Shown piece by piece: positions 43,401 through 52,432 of a DNA stretch of 64,000 bases. The position numbers were made by a program, and so were the translations under genes. This DNA is from Isochrysis galbana (Eukaryota; Haptophyta; Isochrysidales; Isochrysidaceae). The DNA lies in contig CM030931.1 in NCBI GenBank assembly GCA_018136815.1, forward strand, positions 4,222,148 to 4,286,147. The letters are read 5' to 3'. Within the stretch, counting starts at the first letter, position 1. Each line of letters starts with the position of its first letter. The notes beneath the pieces are model-generated. The model had not been told where the DNA came from. It saw only the letters and a list, made by a program, of their open reading frames with translations, and did not search any database.

Positions 43401-46400
43401 TCTAGACGAAGCTTGGAGTTGACGTCGCGATAATCTACGCAGAAACGTACGGAGCCATCCTTCTTAGTGACTAACACGACTCGAGAGGCCCACGACGAAT
43501 TTGATTTCCTAATGATGCCCGCGGACTCCATCTTGCAAACTTCGTCCTCTATGATCTTCTCACCCTCTCGTCCAACTCTAGACGGTGCGTGACGGTGAGC
43601 TTCGGCTCCGGGGTTGAGCGGTAGCTCTACCTCCATCACGTGAGTGTGATTCGGGTTAGTCGGGTCAATTGCGAAAGCAGCGATACGTCGGGCCAGTAGA
43701 CGACGAACTTGTTCACGTTGGGGCATCGAGAGACGGCCCTCGGGGTCGATCTTGGCTGCCTCGAGGAGCTTGCGTTGGTCCTCGTTGAGCGACTCAATCA
43801 CATCCGGCGAGTTATTGTCACCGACGCGGTGATAAGTTCCAGCGTGAATCTTGAATCGAACCTGTAGCGAAGCTACAGGATGGAACGACGGAAGGTGTAG
43901 TGGTTTGGGGTCAGTATTGGCCACCGTAACCGCGATGGTGTGGTCGGATTTCGGCCTCTCTACTTGAGGGATGACGAGCGGAGAGCTGTCAATAGTCTCG
44001 CGTGTAGGGAGCCGGTCCACGAGCATGGCGCAGTCTTCGTGTTCTCGAAGAGCTAGCGGAATTCGGACGTGAAACGTCGCCCGATGATAGGCCGGGATCG
44101 TGATAGGTTCATGGGTATATAGGAGGTACTCGGAGCCACAAGACGCCGGCGCTTTGGCGGCAAACTCATCGGCCGTGTTGAAGAGCGGCTCGGAGACTAG
44201 CTGGTTGTCGTTTTCGGCGGCTTGCGGCCCTCGGAAGAAGTCAGTCGTGATTGGGTTCGCGGAGGTCGGACAGACCTGTGCACAAGTCATGCTGACAGGG
44301 ACCACCGCTATCGGTGACGTCGAGACGCGAAAGATCGGCGGAGCGTCGGGGCTTGGACTGCCATTAACCTCAAGAGGAGCCACCGTGGATGGGGCACCGA
44401 GGGTGATAGAGCCGTCCGCGCTGTCGGAGGCGAGCTGAATCGAAGCGGCGTGCGTAGCTAAGAAGTCGTTCCCGAGCAGTAGCATCGGGTTGCCTTCAAT
44501 CACCATGAACGTATGACGAAAGAGAAATCCACCGACGGAGAAAACGATTCGAGCCTTGCCTCGCGTGATAAGAGGTAGGCCGTCTGGGCCATGGAGCGGT
44601 GTCACTACGGCTTGCGGCAGCCGCTCGACGCATGCGTCGTTGGGTAGGCTGGACAAGAGGGAAGTGGTCACGACCGACGGGCCAGCTCCGGTGTCAGCGA
44701 GTGTGCTGTTGACCGTGAGGGCGGAGTCGGCTAAGATTACTCCTTCTTTGCCGGCAGCCTCGCCGGAGCGGCAGACCATTAGATCTCGAACATATAGACA
44801 ATGCCTTGGGTAGGCAGATGGTAGGGTATCCACGACGCTCTCCGGCCGGTGCGCGGTCACGTGTGCAATGGTGTCGGACAGGGACGGGGTTGGTCGCCAG
44901 CGTCGTTGCTCGGGTGAATTCGTCGTCAAACTGGTCGTCGTCTCTTCGGGTACTCCGACTGCCGCTATCGTGGCAGAGGGCCTAGAGGGGTCGTCCTCGT
45001 TGGTAGCGGTACAGGGTGATAGCTTGGGACTAGTGTAGCCCAGGCCTCTCTTGTCGGTGGGGTGCCTCGGGTGGTCGGACATCTTTTCCCAATCTTTCTC
45101 GAGACGGGCTTGGGCTTCTGTCTTGGGTCTTCGAACTAATGAGGCTAGCTCTTCGGCGCGGATGCCTTTGGCTTCCACGAACTCGATCGGCGCTCGGACG
45201 GCAGCGGCGAGGTCGGATTCCTCGTCGGCGTTTCGTCCGGCTAGAGCTTGCGCTCTTATTTCGTCAGCGGTTTCGAGCGTGACGTTGGACCATTTCTGGT
45301 CCCCGTTCACTCCGAATGATTGCCATTGTTGGCGCCGCTTCCGGAGAGTCGTCGGCGTCGTCGGACGCGGCGAGCTCGCGCGTGCCGGAGGCGGGGCGGT
45401 CCATGGAGAGAATGGGTCGTGGAGTGTAGACTCGGAGGCGTGGAGTGGCGTGTCGTTGTCGTGGTTATCGTGGGTTTCTTTTTGGTCTTCGTGGTTGTCT
45501 GACTCGGGAGTAGCTGGACGGGAAACAACGGGGTCGGAAGAAACTTCACTCGTTTCCCTCCCCCTCTCATAACGATGAAGAGCCGACCACGGCTCGTAGG
45601 CGGTAGCCTCGGTCGAGCTAAGTGAAGGCCGGTCCAATAGGCTGCACCGCGCGCAAGCGAGTAGCTCTAACGCGGACAATTTCTTCGTCGACGTCTGGTC
45701 TCGCTGTTGGCTCAAATGTCGAAGAAGAACCGGCATCCAATGGATCGCCATCGCTCCAGCTACACCGACGTAGGTGCGGCTGCGAAGAGCGCCACGGTGC
45801 GGTGAAGGAGAGAGGTTAGCCATGGCCGACTCACGGCCATCCACGACGCAAGTTGGCTGGAGGGGCGGCAGCCCTTTGGTGAGGTACAACCCGGTGGCTT
45901 TCTGGTGTCCAGTGCCGTGCTCCCAGGGTTGGACGAATTGGGTCGGGGTCAACCCCCCGACTAAACGGCGAGCTTCCGCATGCATCCGAGGGTTCTCGAC
46001 CGCTACAAACGGAGCAGTGGCGGAGGCCATTGACTTGAAGACGCGAGCGGCCGACTCAAGAGCGGCACGACGTCCGGGTTCTTGGGAGAGCCATTGACTG
46101 CTGACAGCGGAGAGGTACGTGCAGGGCGGGTGGGCGATGACTAGGTCCCAACCTAGGTTTTGGACATGAAGCGCGTCGCCTTGGAAGTGGGGCACGTAAT
46201 CGATCTCGGAAGGATACAAATCGCACGTAGCTACATCAGCACCGGCGAGTAGGAACATGGAGGAGACGACGCCGCTCGTCTCGCCAACGACGAGAACGCG
46301 TGGTGCGTGACAGCCAGACGTCAGCCCGTCTTGGACTCGTTGATTCATCTTCGTGAGCTCAGCGCAAAGCTCATCGAAGTGCTTGGGTAGCGCGGCGGCA

Positions 46401-47110
46401 GGCGAGGCTAGGGTGCCATTGCGAGGCCGGCGAAGCTCTTGGGCTGCCTCCGTGAGGTGCCGAGGTAATACCACCGCAGAGCCGCTCGCTCGTGCACGAA
46501 GAGAGGCGAGAGCGTGGAGAGCGGGTGACGGGGTATCATCACGGGTGCCGACATCGGAGTTGTTTTGAGAGGAATCGAAGGACTGGATCGCGGACGCATT
46601 GATCGCTGCCACGCGCATGATGGTGGTGGCAGTGGTATCGAGAGGCAGGCAGTGCTCGGAGGCGGCGACCGGTGGCCGCAGCGACGTAGGACGAATGGAA
46701 GAAGACTCGGATATCGACGACGTAGAGACGGGCTCGGAGGACGGGATTGACGAAGAAACTCGGAGAAGTGGGGTGTCGGACGGCGGCGACGGACGCCGCG
46801 GCCGCGAGACCACCGGTGAGAGACATGAAGGACATGGCTCAGGGACTCGGTTGGGCTGGCTCAATGGGCGTAGAAGCTCGGTTTGGGAGGCCGCCGTTCC
46901 TCGACGTGCAGAGGAGTTGTGGTCACTCTCCATGGTCACGTCGGAAGAGGAGACGTCGTTGCATTCTGTCGTCGGCGGGGTCGGCGCCGGCGAAAGAAGG
47001 GACGTGGCTGTCGTAGAAGCCGGCTGCGGGGAAGGCTGGGGCCAGGGTGGTGGCTCTGCGGCAGCGGCTGGCGTGGGTAGTGGCCGAAGAGGTTCTGCAA
47101 TGCGAAGCAT
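40412..47110 (-). CDS. Gypsy Pol polyprotein: methyltransferase-protease-RT-RNase H-integrase-chromodomain
   Basis: 2232 aa from the first ATG; the frame is open back to about 47213. Residues 1-245 are Ser/Pro-rich. Residues ~270-465 (46303-45716) form a methyltransferase-like domain: VLVVGETSGVVSS (SAM loop), ATCDLYPSE (acidic motif II position), LVIAHPPCTYLS with candidate catalytic Cys 330, and VAVENPRMH (motif VI position). Then an aspartic protease (LADTGAGPS ~806, LLGNDFL), reverse transcriptase with YLDD at ~1330, RNase H (KTDGASKLG ~1491), integrase with a His/Cys zinc motif near 1797 and D-D-E (VYCDI, LRTDAGSN, GLVERAQQ), and a chromodomain at ~2123-2175 (YLVKWRGY, ATWE). RT-before-integrase order and the chromodomain are typical of Ty3/gypsy chromoviruses. 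All catalytic signatures appear intact. Confidence 0.9.
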   Translation of the reverse strand: MLRIAEPLRPLPTPAAAAEPPPWPQPSPQPASTTATSLLSPAPTPPTTECNDVSSSDVTMESDHNSSARRGTAASQTELLRPLSQPNRVPEPCPSCLSPVVSRPRRPSPPSDTPLLRVSSSIPSSEPVSTSSISESSSIRPTSLRPPVAASEHCLPLDTTATTIMRVAAINASAIQSFDSSQNNSDVGTRDDTPSPALHALASLRARASGSAVVLPRHLTEAAQELRRPRNGTLASPAAALPKHFDELCAELTKMNQRVQDGLTSGCHAPRVLVVGETSGVVSSMFLLAGADVATCDLYPSEIDYVPHFQGDALHVQNLGWDLVIAHPPCTYLSAVSSQWLSQEPGRRAALESAARVFKSMASATAPFVAVENPRMHAEARRLVGGLTPTQFVQPWEHGTGHQKATGLYLTKGLPPLQPTCVVDGRESAMANLSPSPHRGALRSRTYVGVAGAMAIHWMPVLLRHLSQQRDQTSTKKLSALELLACARCSLLDRPSLSSTEATAYEPWSALHRYERGRETSEVSSDPVVSRPATPESDNHEDQKETHDNHDNDTPLHASESTLHDPFSPWTAPPPARASSPRPTTPTTLRKRRQQWQSFGVNGDQKWSNVTLETADEIRAQALAGRNADEESDLAAAVRAPIEFVEAKGIRAEELASLVRRPKTEAQARLEKDWEKMSDHPRHPTDKRGLGYTSPKLSPCTATNEDDPSRPSATIAAVGVPEETTTSLTTNSPEQRRWRPTPSLSDTIAHVTAHRPESVVDTLPSAYPRHCLYVRDLMVCRSGEAAGKEGVILADSALTVNSTLADTGAGPSVVTTSLLSSLPNDACVERLPQAVVTPLHGPDGLPLITRGKARIVFSVGGFLFRHTFMVIEGNPMLLLGNDFLATHAASIQLASDSADGSITLGAPSTVAPLEVNGSPSPDAPPIFRVSTSPIAVVPVSMTCAQVCPTSANPITTDFFRGPQAAENDNQLVSEPLFNTADEFAAKAPASCGSEYLLYTHEPITIPAYHRATFHVRIPLALREHEDCAMLVDRLPTRETIDSSPLVIPQVERPKSDHTIAVTVANTDPKPLHLPSFHPVASLQVRFKIHAGTYHRVGDNNSPDVIESLNEDQRKLLEAAKIDPEGRLSMPQREQVRRLLARRIAAFAIDPTNPNHTHVMEVELPLNPGAEAHRHAPSRVGREGEKIIEDEVCKMESAGIIRKSNSSWASRVVLVTKKDGSVRFCVDYRDVNSKLRLEDSPLPLTVEAIDRLSSGQGNLDSLFLCTLDLASGFWGIPIKESDKHITAFTTHRGKYEFNYLPFGVQSGPSYMCRLMDAVLGGLAWEICMPYLDDVGAWSTGVGDSLQAREESSFQQMLHRLDLVLERLIWAGLTCKMSKCVFFATSAEYLGHVVSREGLRMDPKKVEAVSKIDPTQINSIEAVRSFLGLCSYYRRFIRRFAIRAAPLTALTRKGCDVPVESQTEACRQAIEDLKQAICEEPVLAPPRDDRPFLVKTDGASKLGIAGVLAQKDDEGRERVVAYYGRSLSPAERHWTVTEIELLAALESIRNWRPYLWGRHFTLVVDHSALRWLHTMKDQVTGGPASRLMRWVLKLAEYRFDVVHKPGVTHWDADGLSRLVALEPDHDPLHLEESDAHSFDSSEIHDIVAAAVTSSTLTARRQQASDRLARQASESSESITSSYLDVGVPHADELRQALSTDDLASSILSEVESILPKASSSIDSSSSSKKSSRFLLRDGLLYYRSSEAEEAPLRLYIPESLRDTYLRAYHDHLGHPGATRTSTLLRTRVYWPGMSASVSEYVRECHECTLGKPLPRPLAHPSGLSIGSYPFDVVYCDILSMAPTHDFVSGRSGFDKLIVFVDSLSRWIEAEPCNGNPSSSKCLDVFMRLIVSRYGVPRQLRTDAGSNLCSRLVDLILKATGTDLSTTEAYRHEGVGLVERAQQTLLTMTRVSNEGGAHWVDHLPFLLMSMRATAGRVVPKSPAAILFGRELRLPAQLADPAPVLELLPSRPPSDAVTYATELNKKLLESWRSALESTQEAQRESMRSASQKSKLGVTFKQGDRVCRRIPGHANKLQYLYSGPYRVEEAISATRYRLRDLENRQVKDEVHISNLRPYFTVTDSSPLAGDEYLVEELLDRKGDGVSFKYLVKWRGYPRSEATWESRIELLRRCADLVESYDTTFDRRPVQPQAHSAVDSSSSPSSSPQSNQVPRRVQESNRIPPDLPSSRTRSRSRS

Positions 47111-47157
47111 TCTTCGGAGGACTTGGCTCGGGCTAGCGGGTGGATGGACCGCTGAAA

Positions 47158-47636
47158 TTACGGTGGATTCAGACTCGAATTCGGAAGACTCGGCGACTTG
47201 AGAGGGCTAGGAGACGGCTGTTCAAGCTCCTCCAGGGCTCTCGGTTGATGGGGTGGCGTGGGAACGCCGGTGGTCGACCGCGGACTCCGCGGTGACGTTA
47301 ATTTGTACTCGGACTCGGACTCGTCGTTTCTGGCGTGCTGGACGCCAATAACAGGGCTAACTTTCGAAATGGGAACGGACGGGGCCGGCTCAAAGGTGAA
47401 GCCCCCTGGCGTCGCAACCGTCGGTGAGGACGAAGCTGAAGCTTGTGATGACAATAGGGGCACGGTGGCCAGCACCGGTTGGCTCGGTGCGGCCGAAATC
47501 TCGGACTCGGTGACGGGCTTGATTACGCGGGCTCGGGATGCACTGTCTTGTGCGATTGGACTCGGACTCGGAACGGAAACGGAAGGGATCGGCTCGGCGG
47601 CGTGCAGCCTGCTGGAGTGGCAGGCCGGCTGCGGCG
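47158..47636 (-). CDS. Upstream retrotransposon frame (gag position), partial
   Basis: Ser/Pro-rich, about 159 codons to the gap, ending at a stop at 47158. It overlaps the pol frame by about 55 nt in a relative -1 arrangement, the usual gag-pol geometry. No zinc knuckle or capsid motif is visible in this part. The 5' end lies in the assembly gap, and the few residues predicted on the far side belong to the antisense of SF3B3, not to this frame. Confidence 0.5.
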
Positions 47637-47736
47637 NNNNNNNNNNNNNNNNNNNNNNNNNNNNNNNNNNNNNNNNNNNNNNNNNNNNNNNNNNNNNNNN
47701 NNNNNNNNNNNNNNNNNNNNNNNNNNNNNNNNNNNN
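47637..47736. other. Assembly gap, exactly 100 N
   Basis: A run of exactly 100 N is the conventional placeholder for a gap of unknown size. Continuity between the retrotransposon and the SF3B3 exon is therefore not established. Confidence 0.97.
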
Positions 47737-48240
47737 ACAGAGGAGGTGGTACAGTTCCATGTCGGAGAGATTGTCACCTCGCTACAGAAGGTCAGCCCAA
47801 GCACATCTTTGCAAGCTCACACAGGCCTTGCCTATGGCTCTGACCCATTTCCACCGAACTACGTACCTATTTTGAACTCTACCCCCCACTGGTTCCATGT
47901 GCTTTAGGCGTCCCTTGGCCCTGGATGTGCCGAGGTGATACTTTATACAACACTCTTTGGCGGCATTGGGGCGCTCTTGCCCCTCCGCTCGCGTGAGGAT
48001 GTGGAGACGCTCACTGCGCTCGAAATGCACCTACGGCAAGAGGCACCACCGCTTTGCGGTCGCGAGCAGCTCTTCTTCCGCTCTGCATACTTTCCGGTGA
48101 AAGGGTGCGTCGATGGAGATTACCTCACTACGTACAACTCTCTTCCTCCCAACGACCAAAGGACCATCGCAGAAGAGCTCGACAGGACACCACCGGAGGT
48201 GTCAAAGAAGCTTGAAGAGATTGCTGCGCGCATCCTATGA
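47737..48240 (+). CDS. SF3B3: Splicing factor SF3B subunit 3, C-terminal end, partial
   Basis: Exons 47737-47790 (cut by the gap) and 47908-48240 join across a 117-bp GT-AG intron, phase 0. Exon 1 carries FHVGEIVTSLQK; exon 2 carries YTTLFGGIGALLP, REDVETLTALEMHLRQE, PPLCGREQLFFRS, YFPVKGCVDGD and AEELDRTPPEVSKKLEEI, the highly conserved tail of SF3B3 (SF3b130/Rse1). That protein is a beta-propeller scaffold of U2 snRNP, usually about 1200 aa. Over 1000 residues should lie upstream, yet the sequence left of the gap is retrotransposon, so most of the gene is in the gap or the join is wrong. Confidence 0.9.
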
Positions 48241-48609
48241 TCATGTTGAAAAACATCACGATGCTCTTCATGACTGCACCATTGCGTGTCAAGGCGTAGT
48301 GCCCGACGCGCGAGAGATGTGAGGCGATAGGCTTCATACCATTGCGTTTCGGAGCAAACTACGCTGCTCAGGCGATGGAAAGCGTCCGCCTAAGTTAATA
48401 TCGGTGTGGTGATCGTCGAAATGTGTCACTATGTTGCGCGGGGGAACGTTGATGTGAGCGTCCGTCAGCTTTTGCTTTTGCGCGAGGGGTTTGTCTCGTG
48501 AGTGTTTCAAGTCACCGATGTGCGATCAGAATTTACGAACTAAGTTGATACACAATTCACTCTTGGGGGGGCACGAGCCCCCCTCCTCTCCCCACTCGTC
48601 CCTTGAGGG
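48241..48609. other. Short intergenic stretch with family A-like head
   Basis: 48541-48600 (AACTAAGTTGATAC, then GGGGGGGCACGAGCCCCCC) resembles the first 60 bp of the family A insertion at 57002. It abuts the LINE pseudogene, suggesting a chimeric insertion. Confidence 0.45.
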
Positions 48610-49250
48610 CGACTCCAGAGACCCACGAAACTATAAACCTATAACCCTACTGCTACTGCAAAGTGATTACAAGATACTAGCCAAGATACTGACAAATAGA
48701 CTCAATAGAAAGGTTATCGGTAACATCATCTCAAGACTCAAGAGACCAACTTGGCTTCGTGCCCAAGCGCTTAATAGGGGAGGCAACCCACTTGCTACAA
48801 CTGACCTAAGCTTACCTCGACGAATCGGGCGACCCCGGGATACTCCTAGCACGCTAGACGCTAGACTAGGAAAAGGCATTCGACAGAGTCGTGAGTCGTG
48901 AGCTGGGCTTTTTACCACATAGCACTAGACCTACTTAACTTCGGCGAGAACTTCAAGAGATACGCGAAAGCACTGACAAACCCCGCCACGCACGCCCGAT
49001 ACGATACATACACCAAATCAAACGGGGACAGGAGCTTCCCTTTCACCATAAACAGCGGGGTCCCACACACAAGGGGTGCCCGCTATCTCCGCTCGCCTCT
49101 TCCTCCTTCCTCCTCACGGCAGAAGCCCTCACCCGCGCCATAAACAACGACGATAGCATAAACGGCATTATCATAAGTAAACGGAGCCGAACTTAAAATC
49201 AGCCAATTCGCAGACGACACCCAACTAATGGCATCCGACCGCATGGTGAG
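48610..49250 (+). pseudogene. Degenerate LINE reverse transcriptase
   Basis: Parallels 60385-60990: DPRNYKPITLL, QSDYKILAKILTNRL, GNIIS, FGENFKRYAKAL and RSFPFTINSGVP are in view but spread over different frames with stops. Frameshifts and deletions make it clearly dead. Confidence 0.85.
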
Positions 49251-49369
49251 CGATGGAAAGACTCCAATCCCCGCTTGGGGGACGAGAAAGGAGTGCCTCG
49301 CCGCGCGCGGCGCCGCTGCATCAGCCCTTGCTGTTGCGTCTCCTTCTCACACCGTTCCCGCCCGTCACG

Positions 49370-49650
49370 CAGGCCAAGAAAGACACGGTGCTTTACCTCG
49401 TGCTCTGGCGCGGGTACCCACCGGACGTCGCGACATGGGAGGAAGCCCAAGACCCAAGACGGCTGGGAGGATTGCATCGACGACTACGAGATGGATCTCG
49501 AAGCGGAGGCGCAGCTGGACATGGAGGATGAGCTGGAGATAGAGCTAGAGGAAGCCGCGGAAGAGGAGAGCCGCGGGCGTGCGGGCGAGGCGCAGGCGGC
49601 AGCGGGCGAGCCGGCGGCAGCGTCGACCGTGCATGAGCCCGACTTGGTTA
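49370..49650 (+). pseudogene. Chromodomain fragment with acidic tail
   Basis: DTVLYLVLWRGYPPDVATWE is a chromodomain core; a frameshift near 49455 is followed in the next frame by an acidic Glu-rich tail (EDCIDDYEMDLEAEAQLDME). It may be the end of a retrotransposon integrase or a host chromodomain gene; the frameshift suggests decay. Confidence 0.6.
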
Positions 49651-50459
49651 TTTATTTGCGGTCTGTGTCGCCTCCACATCACGCGAGATGTTGTGGAATT
49701 AGATCGCGCGAACGCCAACTGGCGTTGCTGCGATCATGATGCATGTGCTATTCGTGCAATTCCCGCCCTGCGCCGGCCGCGCCCGGTCCGCCCGTCAGTC
49801 GGTTCGTAGAGTGCGATATGTTCTCGTGTGCCGTTTGCGTTTTTTTTTGCTGATTCTGGCTGCTTTTGCTCCGTCCGAGGTGAGTTTTGTTTTTGTATGG
49901 CCACCCCGGTCACCTAAGACTAAAAGGACTTCGATATGTGCTTCCCATCACTATACTAGCCTTAGCTGAAAGTTTTGTGGCCAATAGAGCTCGTTGAAAT
50001 TTTGACCCTTTTTTTTTAGTGTATGAGTATGACCGCCCTATTATTAGTTGCAACAATCAATAATCAATAATAGAGGAGGGGTGGCAACAGGTAGGCCAAG
50101 GATGCTCAAGTATGCTTCAGGGCAAGCCTAAGGGGTTTTCTTTTAAAATTGTTTTCCCTTTCACGCAACAAGTTTCCATGATTCAGTCCAAGAAGGCTTG
50201 TACATTTATGAAGCCGCAAGGCATGGATGGAGGAGGCTGAGAAGGCGCCACGAACCATGGTATGGACCATCGATGGCACATGACATGCCTGCCGGATAGA
50301 CCGTGAGACGCTAGGGACCAGGAAGGCAGATACCATCAACCTCATACGTGATCAGAGTCGTGCAGTGGCAGTGTATTTGTACAAGAGGATCAGTGCATAG
50401 AAAAGTGTGCATCTGTAGCCTTCCAGTTTCTAGTCTTAGATCTCGAAAGGCGTTCCCAC
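49651..50459. other. Intergenic, AT-richer
   Basis: No gene seen. T runs near 49841 and 50010, and a TAATAATC repeat near 50055-50070. Confidence 0.45.
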
Positions 50460-50960
50460 TCATACCTCGTCGATTCTCACCTCCACATCAGAGTGCTGTC
50501 GTCGGGGAGGGGGTGATGGATGGGCGGGCGACAGCCTTGGCGTCTCGGCTATGTGATGATCAAGGCGTCTGAACTGTTCCTCCATCTGCTGGAGCATACC
50601 CCTGAGCATAGCTGCGGCAGGGTCGCCCTGCTCATGGAAGCCAAACAAACCACCTCGAAAGAGGTCGCTCCCAAAGATTCCCGGGCGGGATGACTGGTGG
50701 GGAGCGATAGCACGCTCGTCGTGCTCGTCCGTGCCGGAAACCCCAGAAAAGATCCGCCATGGGTTACGCAGCAATCCTCCACGACTGTGGCCCTCGTCAC
50801 TCCTCTGCTCGAAGTTTTCCTCCTCGCGCGAGACCTCCTCCGGCGTACGTCCAGGGCAGTGACGGAAGACGCGCTTCAGCAGCTGGCAACGCGTTGCTCC
50901 GTCCTCTCCCGTCCGGCAGCTGGTCTCATGCTGCGTCGAATAGAAGCAGCCGTCGTCCAT
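50460..50960 (-). CDS. Hypothetical protein
   Basis: 166 aa from the ATG at 50960. It starts MDDGCFYSTQHETSCRTGED and continues RVFRHCPGRTPEEV; this YS-T-----R---G---R--R-CPGR-PEEV pattern looks like a conserved eukaryotic small-protein family, but I cannot name it. The middle is Gly/Phe-rich (DLFRGGLFGFHE) and the end Pro/His-rich. Further exons cannot be excluded. Confidence 0.45.
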   Translation of the reverse strand: MDDGCFYSTQHETSCRTGEDGATRCQLLKRVFRHCPGRTPEEVSREEENFEQRSDEGHSRGGLLRNPWRIFSGVSGTDEHDERAIAPHQSSRPGIFGSDLFRGGLFGFHEQGDPAAAMLRGMLQQMEEQFRRLDHHIAETPRLSPAHPSPPPRRQHSDVEVRIDEV

Positions 50961-51327
50961 CCCCGCTCTTCGAGACGAGACCAGACGCGATCCCTCGGTC
51001 TCCTGCTTCTGTCAGAGTGGAACTACTCTACTCTAGAGTACTCTACTCTTCTACTCTAAATAAACAAGTAGTCCGGTCTCTCAAGACTCTCACTCTTTTT
51101 AACCTTAACCCTAGTACATGCCTTAAGGCGGCAGTGCGGTGGATCAGGAGGGGGGAAGATAGTACGGCGAACAGGAGAATGCAGGAGGACTCGCGCGAAC
51201 TGAGGCGGCTCCAGGTAATAGAAAGCAGTGGGATAATACCTGAAGAAGAAGGAATAAAAAGGAACTGCCAACGACTTTGAGAGCTGGGTGGTGTGACGTC
51301 AGACGTCAGCATAGATTTAGAAATGAT
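50961..51327. other. Short intergenic stretch
   Basis: Contains an ACTCTACTCTAGAGTA cluster near 51020-51055; otherwise nothing recognised. Confidence 0.4.
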
Positions 51328-52122
51328 TTAGATTTTATGTTGAATGAGTTGAGTACTTGATGAACAGCGTTGGACAGTAGTGGGTGTCGACCACCAGCGG
51401 CAGGTGGAGAGGTGCGCGGGCAGAGCGATGGAGCTTCTCCTCCCAGCGGACATCTCCATCCTGTGCCTGTGCTCGGTGCTCGGTGGGAGACGCGGCGCCA
51501 ACCGACGATGGCCGGACAGTGAGCGCCGCCGAGTCCGTAGCGCCCGAGGAGCCTCCTCCACCGCCGCCGCTGCCAGTGGTGAAGCGCGCCTCAGCACTGG
51601 CGCCCAACACGTTTGAGTTCCTGTGCCCTGTGCGCCAAAGCGCGCGTCGGAGGAGGCTGTGGTGGAGGCCGCTGACGCAAGGCGAGGGGGATGGAATGAC
51701 GCCCGTGTGCACGCACCCGCCCACACCGAGTGAGAGTGTTTCGATCCGTGTGAGCCACGCGCGAGCACGCCGCACCTCACGCCCGAGAAGAAGTTCCCAT
51801 ACGACAGGATGAGTTGAGAATCTTGCCACAGGCAAAGCTCATACTCAATACTCACCTTTGTGGAGAGCCGTCCACGCGAATTTGTTGCAGCCCTCAGAGT
51901 TAATACCATTTAATACCATGCATGAGAGCAGCCCGTCCTCTTTCTTGCGTTTGTCGCCTACGCTCGGTGGGGCGCTGTCAGCCTCGTCATTAGGCTGCTG
52001 TTCGTCCGTGCACTGGCCCAGCTCGGCAGCAAGCAAAGCTATGGACCGCCGCGGCAGACCGACTCGATTGGCTTGTAGAATGGCGTTGCTGTATATGCCT
52101 TTCTGCCGATGTGCTTCCTGTG
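51328..52122 (-). CDS. Unrecognised spliced gene, partial
   Basis: Exon 52122-51856 (acceptor TTGCAG, donor AAAG|GTGAGT) reads RQKGIYSNAILQANRVGLPR and LLSCMVLNGINSEGCNKF, then splices in phase 1 to an exon starting 51821 (acceptor GGCAAG) that reads QLILSYGNFFSGVR. The 34-bp gap between donor (51855) and acceptor (51822) is too short for an ordinary intron, so one of the sites is probably wrong. Downstream the frame becomes Ser/Ala/Arg-rich to a stop at 51328. Upstream exon(s) would lie beyond the family A insertion at 52178. No family recognised. Confidence 0.3.
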
Positions 52123-52177
52123 CTGCAAGGTGCCCATATCCTCTATCAAATGACAAGCAAAAATTCGCTGTTGACCC

Positions 52178-52432
52178 CCCCCCCCCCCCGCGTTGTTTTA
52201 CCCGAAAGGGGTTTTCCCCTAGCGTGGCCTCGAGGAGAGGGTGTGCTGGGGTGCGCAGGGTCGGTGCGTGCACTAGGGCAAGGACAAATACCGCCCCTCC
52301 CCCCGGTACCACTCGGACACCTGGCTCGTCAGGCATGGAGGGATTCCGGGACTGAAAAGTTGAAAGTTGTGTCCAATTAGCTGGTGGGGTTGGCTAGGAT
52401 ATAACATAAATACTACTAATTTAATTAACTCA
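52178..52432 (+). repeat. Family A repeat, 5'-truncated copy with 3' tail
   Basis: Matches 57645-57885, including GTCCAATTAGCTGGTGGGGTTGGCTAGGATATAACAT and the AT-rich end TTAATTTAATTAA-like. It begins at a C run and lacks everything upstream, as expected of 5'-truncated retroposition. The left arm of the G/C hairpin is lost here. Confidence 0.85.

Larger units (their letters stand above)
39330..47636 (-). mobile_element. Ty3/gypsy LTR retrotransposon with a methyltransferase domain, truncated by the gap
   Basis: At least 8.3 kb, read on the minus strand: a Ser/Pro-rich upstream frame (gag position), a long pol frame with an inserted methyltransferase-like domain, and a putative 3' LTR. The 5' end including LTR and primer-binding site is lost in the N gap at 47637-47736. 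The 6.7-kb pol frame has no stop, so the insertion is young or under selection. Confidence 0.85.

Noticed and set aside
51776-51860. SET-domain assignment for QLILSYGNFF
   Set aside because: Only a YG-like tail is reminiscent; the essential NHxC motif is absent and the implied intron is too short.
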